A DNA stretch of 26,689 bases from JBKQWK01 sp052139595 (GTDB lineage: Bacteria > Actinomycetota > Thermoleophilia > UBA2241). Position numbers and translations under genes: made by a program. The notes under the pieces were generated by a model. It saw nothing but the letters and a program-made list of their open reading frames with translations, did not search any database and was not told where the DNA came from. Below are positions 1 to 7,092 of the stretch, piece by piece. Every line of letters begins with the position of its first letter. Position 1 is the stretch's first letter. The stretch lies in the NCBI GenBank assembly GCA_052139595.1, contig JBKQWK010000196.1:1-26689 (forward strand), read 5' to 3'.

Positions 1-61
1 GCCCACACGTCTCAGGTTGAATGCCGCTGGGTCGGTACGGCGCAGGCTAGTTAGCGCTGGG

Positions 62-466
62 TCAATTACCGCCGGTCTTACGCGCCATGACCGCCCACGT
101 TCCTTCTTCGACCATGGGCACGTTTTCGTGCACCGCCTTGGTCTGCGGGTCACGCCACTGCAGGACGCCGTGTTTATCGTCGCGCAGCAGATCGGGGTCG
201 TTGAGTGCTGCCAGCACCGAAACGGCACCGACGGCGTCATGCAGTCCGCCCAGTTCGTCGACCGAAACCGAGTGATTGGTGGCGATGCGCTCCCACACGT
301 TCTGCAGTCGTTCCCACGTGTACTCGGCCCGCTTACCGCGGACCTGCAGAGCGACGGTGGCCCTGCCGACGCTGACGATGCGGCCGGTACCGCGCCAGAA
401 GAGCAGGGGAAACTCCTGGCCGTTCATGCCTGCCAGGCGCTCCTTAACCGTTTCAAATGAATACAT
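62..466 (-). CDS. hypothetical protein, 134 aa
   Basis: I do not recognise this small soluble protein. The ATG at 466 is chosen because a strong Shine-Dalgarno run (GGAGGAGA) lies a few bases upstream; the open frame extends further upstream without a better start. The N-terminal part alternates hydrophobic and charged residues and contains an aromatic/basic stretch (FWRGTGRI, then VALQVRGK), which looks like beta strands. The middle (YTWERLQNVWERI, then ELGGLHDAVGAVSVLAAL) looks helical. There is no signal peptide, membrane segment or catalytic motif I can name. It is transcribed divergently from the glycosyltransferase gene. Its start region is duplicated (see the repeat at 459-493). Coding style matches its neighbours, so the gene is probably real, but its function is open. 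Confidence 0.7.
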   Translation of the reverse strand: MYSFETVKERLAGMNGQEFPLLFWRGTGRIVSVGRATVALQVRGKRAEYTWERLQNVWERIATNHSVSVDELGGLHDAVGAVSVLAALNDPDLLRDDKHGVLQWRDPQTKAVHENVPMVEEGTWAVMARKTGGN

Positions 467-493
467 GCGTCTCCTCCGAAAACATGCGTCTCC
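459..493 (-). repeat. Tandem duplication of ribosome-site/start region
   Basis: On the minus strand a 16-base module (GGAGACGCATGTWTTC) occurs at 478-493 and again at 459-474, with 15 of 16 bases identical and a period of 19. Each copy carries an SD-like GGAGA and an ATG. The upstream ATG (485) opens a 10-codon ORF that reads out of frame into the start of the annotated gene and stops at a TGA just inside it. Confidence 0.75.
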
Positions 494-570
494 GCCTCGC
501 GGCACCGGCTTCAGCTCGTAGTCTACGCCCCCACGCCGCGAACGACGAGCGCTGCAAAACAGCAACCTGT

Positions 571-599
571 TTGCGCCGCCTCGGTCCCGTCAGTAGAGT
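571..599 (+). promoter_or_regulatory. Candidate promoter of the glycosyltransferase operon
   Basis: TTGCGC (571-576), a 17-base spacer and TAGAGT (594-599) form a plausible vegetative promoter, with 4 of 6 consensus bases in each box. Transcription would begin near 606. That would leave ATG 612 almost leaderless and give ATG 639 a normal leader with its own SD. Confidence 0.4.
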
Positions 600-638
600 C
601 TAGGTGAGAAGATGGTAGCAGAGGAGCAGAGGAGAACG

Positions 639-3056
639 ATGCCTTCCAGCGACGAATCTGCCGCGGTGCCTGCCGACTTGTTAGCGCGCATCGATTTCCA
701 CTGCCACTCCAGCTATTCATCGACGAGTGACCAGTGGATGTGGCGTCAGTTCGGCCTGCGCGAATCGTACACCGACCCCCACGTTCTCTATCGCCAGGCG
801 AAAGCACAGGGCATGACACACGTCACGCTCACCGACCGCGACACCATCGAAGGTGCCCTGCGCCTAGCTCATCATGACGACTTCATCATTGGCGAAGAGG
901 TGACCGCTTTCTTCCCCGCCGAGGCGCTACACGCCGACGTGCTCGTTTGGGGTCTCAACGAAACACAGCAGAGTGAGATCAGGCAGTTAAGATTCAACAT
1001 TCACGAGCTGGTCGCCTATCTGCGCAGCGAAGGCCTGGCGCACGGCCTCGCCCACCCCTGCTCATTTCGCACTGGCGGTCTGCGCCTGGAGCACTACGAG
1101 CAGCTCATGTTGCTGTTCGGCCTCTGGGAACTGCTCAACGGCAGTTCGACACCGGCCGAGAACGAGGTCGCCGCCGCCTTGGCCGCTGCCGCTGCCGGCT
1201 TGCTGCCTCGCCTTGCCGAGAAGCACGGCCGCACCCCGGCGGCGGCGGCTCTGCGCAGCTTTGCCGGCTCCGACGATCGCAGTGGTCTCGACGTCGGCAC
1301 CACGTACTCCGAGATCCCGCTGGAGAGTGCCGGCGCCGATGTCTGCGCGGCCCTCATGCGCAGCGGCGCCGTCCTCTGCGGCACCGCCGGCACCATCGAG
1401 AAGACGGCGCACACGGCGATCAGCATCGCCCTGCGCGGTGGCGACGCGGAGGAAGCCGGCAGCCGCATTTCGCGGCTGCTGCTCAAAGGCGCCGTACGCA
1501 GCGATCTTGCCTGGGGAATCCTGCAGAAGCAGCAGACACAGAAGATGATCGGCCGCGCGCTCGGCGTCGTGACGCTGCCTTGGCGGCGCGGCCAGGCGCG
1601 CACGCTGCGTCGCGCCACCGTTGCCGAGGCGACGGCTGCGCTGGCGCAAGGTGACCTGCTCGACGTCTCACAGCAGCACGAGCGCATCGCTTCCCTGGTC
1701 GAGAGCATCTGGCAGCGGACGACGCATTACAACATCGAGTACCTGCGCCAGCGTCCCTGGGGCGACCTGGTGCGTGAAGGCGACCGCTGGAAGGCCTTGC
1801 TGCAGGCTCAGATACTGCCGGCTCCTTACGTGTCGGCCGCCGCCTACCGCTCGCGGCAGGACCGCCACGCGCGGCGTGTCGCGACGTTGCTCGAAGGTGG
1901 CGGCCTGCTGTCGCCGGCCACCCACAAAGGCTCGCCGCGCGTGGCGATGTTCACCGATACCTACGTCGAGGTTAACGGCGTGGCTACCGTGCTGCACGCG
2001 CTGGTCGACCACGCCGTCGCCCACGACTGGCCGTTCACGCTCGTCACCTGCGGCGACGAGCGCGCCAGTGCGCCCGGGCACGAGTCATTTGTTGCCATCG
2101 ACAAACTCTCGCTCGATGTCTACCAAGAGTTTCCCTTTTCCGTGGGACCGATTTTTGAACTTCTGCGCTGGTGTGAAGAGGCCGGTATCGAGATGATCCA
2201 CGCCGCCACGCCGGGCACCGTCGGTATCATGGCGGTGCTGCTCGCCCGCACCCTCGGCCTGCCGGTGGTGGCCACCTACCACACCGACGTGCCGCGACTC
2301 GGCTACTTCCTCACTCGTGACCGTCTGGTCGAAGAACTTCTGTGGACGTACGTGCGCTGGTTCTACGGCCAGTGCGACGTCGTCTTCTGCCCATCGCGCG
2401 CCGTTGAAGTCGACCTGGCCGACCACGACGTGCGTTCGCGCTTCGAGCCTTTCGACCAGGCGGTCGACGAGACCCACTTCGGTCCCGAGCGCCGAAGCAG
2501 CGAGGTTCATGATCGTCTCGGCGGCGGCAAGAAGGTGATGCTGTGGGTCGGCCGCATCTCGGCCGAAAAGGGCCTCTCCGTACTGGCGTCTGTCTACGAC
2601 GAGCTGCTGGCGCGGCGCGACGACGTGCGGCTGGTTATCGTTGGCGACGGCCCCTATCGCGCCGACTTCGAGCGACTCGCGCCGCGGGCATCGTTCCTTG
2701 GCATCAAGCGCGACGCGGAGCTGGCCGAGCTCTACGCCTCGGCCGATATCTTCGTCTTCCCCGGCCTGGCCGAGACCTTTGGCCAGGTGATCCTCGAAGC
2801 AGCGGCCAGCGGGCTGCCGGCGGTTGTCACGGCCGGAGCCGGCGTGGACGAAAACGTCGTGCATGGCGAGACCGCGCTTGCTGTCGCCCCCGGCGACGTG
2901 CGTAGCTTTGTCGCCGCGCTCGAGAGACTACTCGACGACGACGACTTGCGCGCCCGCATGGGCGTGGCCGCGCGACGTCATGCGTTGCGACGCAGCTGGC
3001 CGGCGACCTTTGCCCACGTGCGCCGCGTCTACGAGTCGGTTGCCGCTTTGAAATGA
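639..3056 (+). CDS. PHP domain - GT4 glycosyltransferase fusion protein, 805 aa
   Basis: The protein joins an N-terminal PHP-type metallohydrolase-like domain to a C-terminal GT-B glycosyltransferase of family GT4. The PHP part (roughly residues 15-240) shows HCHSSYS (His21, His23), TDRDTIEG, GEEVT and an AHP motif. The GT part begins near residue 434 (RVAMFTDTYVEVNGV) and shows TYHTDVP, VGRISAEKG and the E-x7-E nucleotide-sugar motif ETFGQVILE (about Glu712 and Glu720), resembling SqdX/MgtA-type enzymes. Residues about 240-430 are a helical linker. It probably transfers a sugar from a nucleotide donor onto a lipid or small-molecule acceptor in the cytoplasm; the acceptor cannot be read from sequence. 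ATG 639 has AGAGGAGA upstream; ATG 612 (nine residues longer) is the alternative. The stop overlaps the deacetylase start by four bases (ATGA), so the two are co-translated. The PHP motif II has Arg where His is usual. Confidence 0.88.
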   Translation: MPSSDESAAVPADLLARIDFHCHSSYSSTSDQWMWRQFGLRESYTDPHVLYRQAKAQGMTHVTLTDRDTIEGALRLAHHDDFIIGEEVTAFFPAEALHADVLVWGLNETQQSEIRQLRFNIHELVAYLRSEGLAHGLAHPCSFRTGGLRLEHYEQLMLLFGLWELLNGSSTPAENEVAAALAAAAAGLLPRLAEKHGRTPAAAALRSFAGSDDRSGLDVGTTYSEIPLESAGADVCAALMRSGAVLCGTAGTIEKTAHTAISIALRGGDAEEAGSRISRLLLKGAVRSDLAWGILQKQQTQKMIGRALGVVTLPWRRGQARTLRRATVAEATAALAQGDLLDVSQQHERIASLVESIWQRTTHYNIEYLRQRPWGDLVREGDRWKALLQAQILPAPYVSAAAYRSRQDRHARRVATLLEGGGLLSPATHKGSPRVAMFTDTYVEVNGVATVLHALVDHAVAHDWPFTLVTCGDERASAPGHESFVAIDKLSLDVYQEFPFSVGPIFELLRWCEEAGIEMIHAATPGTVGIMAVLLARTLGLPVVATYHTDVPRLGYFLTRDRLVEELLWTYVRWFYGQCDVVFCPSRAVEVDLADHDVRSRFEPFDQAVDETHFGPERRSSEVHDRLGGGKKVMLWVGRISAEKGLSVLASVYDELLARRDDVRLVIVGDGPYRADFERLAPRASFLGIKRDAELAELYASADIFVFPGLAETFGQVILEAAASGLPAVVTAGAGVDENVVHGETALAVAPGDVRSFVAALERLLDDDDLRARMGVAARRHALRRSWPATFAHVRRVYESVAALK

Positions 3057-3835
3057 GCGTCCTCACGCCGGGGGCCACGCTCTACCTGCTCGCTCACCAT
3101 GACGACGAGGTGTTTTGCGCCGCCCGTATCTGGGCCGACCAGGCGGCCGGCCGAAAGCCGTATCTGCTGTGGGCGACGGCCGGCGGGCTAGCGCCGGCCG
3201 GCCGGCGCCAAGCTGAAGGCCGGCGCGTCGCCCGGCTGCTCAGCCTGCCGGCCGGCGCCGCCGTGAGCCTCGGCTGGTCCGACCAAGGCGCCATGGACCA
3301 CCTGGCACAGATTTTTGCCGCGGCCGTGTGGCTCCTGGACGAATCGCAGGCGGACTGCGTCTGCGCGCCGGCCTACGAAGGCGGTCACCCTGACCACGAC
3401 ACCATGAACGTCGTGGCGGCTCGCCTGCGAAGCCACCAGCCGGAGCTGCGCGCCGAGGAGTTTGCTCTGTACCGCCGCGGCCGTGGCGGCCTGGCGGTGA
3501 AAGCTCCCTGGCTAGCAGCCGACGTGCCGGCGCAGTGGCCGGCGCGAGAATCCGTGCGGGATCAGTTAGGCGACGAACGGGCGGCGCCACTGGCGCCCGC
3601 CGCCCGTGCCCTGCGGCGACGACTCATGTGCGCCAACGCCAGCCAGATGCCGACGTCCCTCGCTCCGCTCGCGGCTGTAGCACGAGCCCAGGGAACATGG
3701 CTGAGCGAACCGCTGCGTGAGCTGCCGCAGCATGACTATGGCCGCCCACCGCACCGCGGCACCCTGCTCTATGAGCTATACACCAGACGCCGCTTCGGCG
3801 GCTTCGCCGCCGCCGCGGCCGCCTTTCACGAGTAA
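3053..3835 (+). CDS. PIG-L/LmbE family deacetylase, 260 aa
   Basis: This is a zinc-dependent N-deacetylase of the PIG-L (LmbE) family, which removes acetyl groups from N-acetylglucosamine-type glycoconjugates. The first metal motif reads AHHDDE (residues 14-19; family form AHPDDE), and the second, GHPDHD, is at 111-116. The region after residue 185 is less like the family. Its start codon overlaps the glycosyltransferase stop (ATGA), so both are made from one message. A GT4 enzyme followed by a PIG-L deacetylase parallels the MshA/MshB and BshA/BshB pairs of low-molecular-weight thiol synthesis. The glycosyltransferase is more SqdX/MgtA-like, however, so a glycolipid or other glycoconjugate is equally possible. 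No signal peptide is seen. Confidence 0.87.
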   Translation: MSVLTPGATLYLLAHHDDEVFCAARIWADQAAGRKPYLLWATAGGLAPAGRRQAEGRRVARLLSLPAGAAVSLGWSDQGAMDHLAQIFAAAVWLLDESQADCVCAPAYEGGHPDHDTMNVVAARLRSHQPELRAEEFALYRRGRGGLAVKAPWLAADVPAQWPARESVRDQLGDERAAPLAPAARALRRRLMCANASQMPTSLAPLAAVARAQGTWLSEPLRELPQHDYGRPPHRGTLLYELYTRRRFGGFAAAAAAFHE

Positions 3836-3842
3836 AGACCGA

Positions 3843-3886
3843 GCAGCAGACCCAACGAGCAACAGGCGCCGCGCCACGTCTGCTGC
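3843..3886. terminator. Long inverted repeat between convergent genes
   Basis: GCAGCAGAC (3843-3851) and GTCTGCTGC (3878-3886) are perfect 9-base arms enclosing 26 bases that contain a further GC-rich stem (GGCGCCGCGCC). It lies in the gap between the convergent deacetylase and trpS genes. There is no U-tract on either strand, so intrinsic termination is uncertain. Confidence 0.4.
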
Positions 3887-3904
3887 GACCGCGCCAGACG
3901 AAGC

Positions 3905-4960
3905 CTACGGGCGCGGCACCAGCCCTACGCGTTCGCGCACCTTGGCCAGCGTCCGCTGCGCAATGGCCTCGGCGCGCTCGGCTCCGACCTTAAGCACGTC
4001 GCGCGTGAACGACGGGTCCGCTTCCAGTTCGCGCATGCGCGCCTGAAACGGCGCCAGCGCCTCGACAACCACATCGCCGAGATCTCGCTTGAAGTCAGCG
4101 TAACCTTTGCCCGTATACCGCTCTTCGACATCCTCCACACTCGCGCCACTGAACAGCGAGTAGATTGTCAACAAGTTCGTCAGAGCCGGTTTGTCGGCGG
4201 CGGCCTTTACCTCGCTACCGCTATCGGTCACCGCTCGCTGGATCTTCTTGCGGATTACAGCCGGACTATCATCCAGAGCAATGTAGCTGGTCGCCGAAGT
4301 GGCGCTCTTGCTCATCTTCTTCAGCGGATCGTCGAGACCCATGACCCTGGCACCCTCGCGCCGTATCACCGGCTCGGGCACCACGAACGTTTTGCCGAAC
4401 TGGCCATTGAAGCGCTCGGCTAGGTCACGGGTTAGCTCCACGTGCTGCTTCTGGTCCTCGCCCACCGGCACGGCGTCAGCACGATACAGCAGGATATCGG
4501 CGGCCATGAGCACCGGATAGTCGAAGAGGCCGACACCGATGCTCTCGCTCTCACCGCCTCCGGTCTTGTCTTTGAACTGCGTCATCCGCCGCAGTTCGCC
4601 CATGTGGGTGATGGTGTTGAGGATCCACGCCAGCTCAGCGTGCGCCGGTACATGACTCTGCACCATGACAATGCTGCGCTCAGGGTCAATCCCGGCGGCG
4701 AGAAACGTATTCGCCACCTCGATCGTGCGCCGCGTGAGTTCTTTGCGGTCCTGGCTGACGGTGATGGCGTGAAGGTCGACGACGGAGTACACGCAGTCGT
4801 ACGTTTCTTGCAGCTCGACCCAATTGCGGATGGCACCGAGATAGTTGCCGATGTGCAGCAGGCCGCTTGGTTGCACGCCGCTGAAGATGCGCGGTCGCCG
4901 CGCTGCTGGCGGTGAAACAGGTGTCTCCGTCTGTCTGAGCTGAGAAGGGTCGCCATTCAT
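3905..4960 (-). CDS. trpS: Tryptophan-tRNA ligase, 351 aa
   Basis: This class I aminoacyl-tRNA synthetase charges tRNA-Trp with tryptophan using ATP. The Rossmann-fold signature PSGLLHIGNYLGA (HIGH-type motif) follows a short N-terminal extension, and the KMSKS loop is present as KKMSKSATS. Other family blocks are visible: the GVQPSG lead-in, VDLHAIT, MTQFKDK, FDYPVLMAADILLY, GEDQKQHVELTRDLA and the C-terminal helical region. Length is close to the usual 330-350. The start is set at ATG 4960; the frame stays open upstream to 5050 but that extra sequence is unlike the family. No SD is visible, yet TAGAAT sits eight bases before this ATG, which suits a leaderless message. It is transcribed divergently from the Lrp-type regulator. 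Confidence 0.97.
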   Translation of the reverse strand: MNGDPSQLRQTETPVSPPAARRPRIFSGVQPSGLLHIGNYLGAIRNWVELQETYDCVYSVVDLHAITVSQDRKELTRRTIEVANTFLAAGIDPERSIVMVQSHVPAHAELAWILNTITHMGELRRMTQFKDKTGGGESESIGVGLFDYPVLMAADILLYRADAVPVGEDQKQHVELTRDLAERFNGQFGKTFVVPEPVIRREGARVMGLDDPLKKMSKSATSATSYIALDDSPAVIRKKIQRAVTDSGSEVKAAADKPALTNLLTIYSLFSGASVEDVEERYTGKGYADFKRDLGDVVVEALAPFQARMRELEADPSFTRDVLKVGAERAEAIAQRTLAKVRERVGLVPRP

Positions 4961-4968
4961 GAAAAGAG

Positions 4969-4974
4969 ATTCTA
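4969..4974 (-). promoter_or_regulatory. Possible -10 element for leaderless trpS
   Basis: TAGAAT on the minus strand (5 of 6 to TATAAT) ends eight bases before the trpS ATG. Transcription would then begin within one or two bases of the start codon. No convincing -35 was found. Confidence 0.35.
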
Positions 4975-5080
4975 CCAGACCGCCGGCTGGCGCCCGCTGA
5001 CGCTGCCGGCTAGCGCCGCCGCGCCAACTCAGGGCAAAGCAGATCGCCACGGCAACGACGGCGAAGTTTCGGTATTATCG

Positions 5081-5108
5081 TTGACAGGCCGGAGTTTCTG
5101 GCTATCGT
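5081..5108 (+). promoter_or_regulatory. Promoter of the Lrp-type regulator gene
   Basis: A perfect TTGACA (5081-5086), a 16-base spacer and TATCGT (5103-5108) precede the gene. The predicted transcription start (about 5115) lies downstream of the first ATG of the frame (5109). This argues for translation from the later TTG at 5145. Confidence 0.6.
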
Positions 5109-5112
5109 ATGC

Positions 5113-5130
5113 CTATCTACCACAAGATAG
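5113..5130. promoter_or_regulatory. Palindromic operator candidate at the transcription start
   Basis: CTATCTACCACAAGATAG is a perfect inverted repeat with 6-base arms and a 6-base spacer. It covers the predicted transcription start of the Lrp-family gene. Position and symmetry suit autorepression, which is common for Lrp/AsnC regulators. Confidence 0.5.
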
Positions 5131-5144
5131 TCGGAAAGGTCACC

Positions 5145-5645
5145 TTGGACTCACTCGACCGCGACATCCTCCTTGCCCTGCGCGCCGATGGTCGCCAGAC
5201 GAACACCCACCTGGCTGCCATGCTCGGCCTGTCTTCTTCTGCGATGCTTGACCGTGTTCGCCGTCTGGAACGCGACCACGCGATCCGTGGCTACCACGCT
5301 GACGTCGACCCGGAAGCAATCGGTTTGGGTCTGCAGGCTTTCATCGCCATTGAGCTGAAGGAACACAGCGGCACCTGTATCGAAGGTTTCGAGCGCGGCA
5401 TCGTCACGGTTGTCGGAGTCGAGGCCTGCTATCACGTCACCGGCCGTTTCGACTATCTCCTGCAGGTCGCCGTGCGTGACCTTGCTCAGCTCGGCAAGCT
5501 CCTCAAGGTCGGCGTCGCCGCTGTTCCCGGCGTCGCCAAACTCGAGACGCTGCTAATGCTTTCTCAGGTCGGCGCCGCCGACCGGCCAGCAGATGACCAG
5601 TCGCCCAGCGACAACAACGCGGAGTGGAGTGAGGTGGCGTTATGA
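5145..5645 (+). CDS. Lrp/AsnC family transcriptional regulator, 166 aa
   Basis: This is a small DNA-binding regulator that in its family responds to amino acids or related metabolites. The N-terminal helix-turn-helix (LDRDILLALRADGRQTN, then LAAMLGLSSSAMLDRVRRLE) is followed by a RAM effector/oligomerisation domain (FIAIELKEH, then ACYHVTGRFDYLLQVAVRD). The final 25 residues are polar and look unstructured. TTG 5145 is preferred over ATG 5109: AAGG lies upstream at good spacing, the product then starts with the usual (M)DSLDRDIL, and the promoter at 5081-5108 would not transcribe ATG 5109. The stop overlaps the start of the next gene (ATGA), so that gene is the obvious regulatory target or partner. 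The gene is divergent from trpS. Confidence 0.92.
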   Translation: MDSLDRDILLALRADGRQTNTHLAAMLGLSSSAMLDRVRRLERDHAIRGYHADVDPEAIGLGLQAFIAIELKEHSGTCIEGFERGIVTVVGVEACYHVTGRFDYLLQVAVRDLAQLGKLLKVGVAAVPGVAKLETLLMLSQVGAADRPADDQSPSDNNAEWSEVAL

Positions 5646-6967
5646 CGAACGAAGCGAACGATGGCGGCCCGGCCACCGGTGAACGCAACGACCTACGCGC
5701 CCGCTGGCGGCTCGCCGCCACGGACCTGAGCGAGATCAGTGATCTGCTCACGGATCCAGTCGGGCCTCTCACCAACGGCCTGCTTGACATCGTCGCCTCG
5801 CATGGCGGTGTCACCGCGATCAACAGCAAGATTGCCGCCGCCGGCCGGCTCGAGACGCGGCTCGCGCGCCTGCGCGCCGAGCACTCGCCGTACCTCGCCG
5901 ACCTCGACTGGCTGACCGAACAGCGCGATCGCGGCGCGTTTGTCACCCTGCCCGAGTATCGCCGCGACATTCTCGGGTCCGCCGCCGACGACATGGACTT
6001 CAATGAGGCCAATGCCGTCACCCTCGAGATCAGCGCGCTCAACTTCTTCCCCTGGCTGATCAGCGAAGCGCAACGAGCGATCGAGCGCCGCCAGCTCATG
6101 CCGTCGCGCTACATTCGCGTGCGCAACATGGCCGAGCAGGCCGCCGCGGACGGCGACATCGTCGCCGTGGCGGCGGCCATGCAGATCATCGGCGCCACTC
6201 ACGTCGAGACGCTCGACACGCGCGGCATCGACGGGTCGAACGTCATGCTCGGCGGTGCCGAGACGATCACCGGCTACTTCGGCGGCATCGGCCAGCCCAA
6301 CGAGTACCCGCTGCGCTGGGTCGATGAATACCTGCACTACGCGACCGAGTACGGCATCCGCCAGGTGCTCAACATCAATCCCGGGACGGTCCTGGCGGCG
6401 CTGCTCCTGCATCGACTGGGCGTCGACAACGAATTCAAAGTCTCCGTCTTCATGGGCGTCGACAACCCCTTCGCCGTACTCTGGCTCCTCATGGCCGCCC
6501 GCCTTCTGGCGCGCCCGGACGGCTCCACCAGTCTCGCCGGACTCAACCTCTCGAACTCAGTTGACGCAGATACGCTGCGCTCTGCCGCCGCCCTGCGCGA
6601 TGCCCTGGGCCTGAAAGACCAGGTGCGCCTGGAGCACCACGTTACCGAAGCGTACAAATCGATCGTGCGCCAGCCCTACGAGCGGCGCGCCGAGCTGGTC
6701 GAGGTTGCCGCCGACGTGGCCAACCTCTCGGCCAAGCACGAAGGTGGCGAGCCGGCGGCGGAGGCACAGAGCGCGCATCCGAGCGACATTCTTGAGTACT
6801 TCTTGCCGCAGGACGAAATCGCCCGCCTCGGCCTCATGCCGGCGCTCACCGACAACTACCTCGCCAAGCATGAGTCGGTCAACCTGACGGCGGCGGCTTT
6901 GACGCGAGCCGGCATTGGCGTGCTGGCGGCGTCGGCACTGCACCAGCCGCGCGTGGCTGCCGGCTGA
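5642..6967 (+). CDS. Conserved-looking protein of unknown function, 441 aa
   Basis: I do not recognise a named family. The protein is soluble and of mixed alpha/beta character, possibly a TIM-barrel type, judging from short strands followed by glycines and charged residues (IIGATHVETLDTRG, RQVLNINPGTV, KVSVFMGVDNPF). The stretches LEHHVTEAYKSIVRQPYERR, AKHEGGEPAAE, HPSDILEYFLPQ and NYLAKHESVN are rich in His, Glu and Asp and look like active-site or metal/cofactor regions. The first 20 residues are polar and probably disordered. The start overlaps the Lrp-family regulator's stop (ATGA). Lrp partners often encode amino-acid or nitrogen metabolism, so an enzyme acting on an amino acid or amine is a reasonable guess only. 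The gene is convergent with gyrA. Confidence 0.85.
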   Translation: MTNEANDGGPATGERNDLRARWRLAATDLSEISDLLTDPVGPLTNGLLDIVASHGGVTAINSKIAAAGRLETRLARLRAEHSPYLADLDWLTEQRDRGAFVTLPEYRRDILGSAADDMDFNEANAVTLEISALNFFPWLISEAQRAIERRQLMPSRYIRVRNMAEQAAADGDIVAVAAAMQIIGATHVETLDTRGIDGSNVMLGGAETITGYFGGIGQPNEYPLRWVDEYLHYATEYGIRQVLNINPGTVLAALLLHRLGVDNEFKVSVFMGVDNPFAVLWLLMAARLLARPDGSTSLAGLNLSNSVDADTLRSAAALRDALGLKDQVRLEHHVTEAYKSIVRQPYERRAELVEVAADVANLSAKHEGGEPAAEAQSAHPSDILEYFLPQDEIARLGLMPALTDNYLAKHESVNLTAAALTRAGIGVLAASALHQPRVAAG

Positions 6968-6982
6968 AGGGGGGGCTGCGGC

Positions 6983-7003
6983 CGGCCGCTCCGTGAGCGG
7001 CCG
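6983..7003. terminator. GC-rich hairpin between convergent genes
   Basis: CGGCCGCT and AGCGGCCG form a perfect 8-base stem with a 5-base loop, downstream of the 441-residue gene and facing gyrA. No U-tract follows on either strand, so it may act as a bidirectional barrier or a factor-assisted terminator. Confidence 0.5.
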
Positions 7004-7092
7004 CCGGTCTGAATGCGCGTCAATGTGCCTGCAGCGCGCCTCTCTGCTGCCGGCGCGCCTGCCGCGGCCCTGCCGGCGCGCGCTGCTAGCGC

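Noticed and set aside
1..61. Sequence before the first gene
   Set aside because: Too short to assign; no coding frame, RNA gene or repeat that I can support.
3181..3260. Dense GCCGGC repeats in the deacetylase gene
   Set aside because: The hexamer is common throughout this GC-rich sequence and encodes Ala-Gly/Pro-Ala codons; no fixed period or array structure.
5693..6412. 239-codon minus-strand frame opposite the 441-residue protein
   Set aside because: Typical antisense shadow in GC-rich DNA; the plus-strand frame has the ATGA link to its regulator and a sensible protein composition.
7048..7081. Direct repeat TGCCGGCGCGC downstream of gyrA (period 23)
   Set aside because: Two copies only, of a composition that is expected by chance in this GC-rich gap; not convincing as a functional repeat.
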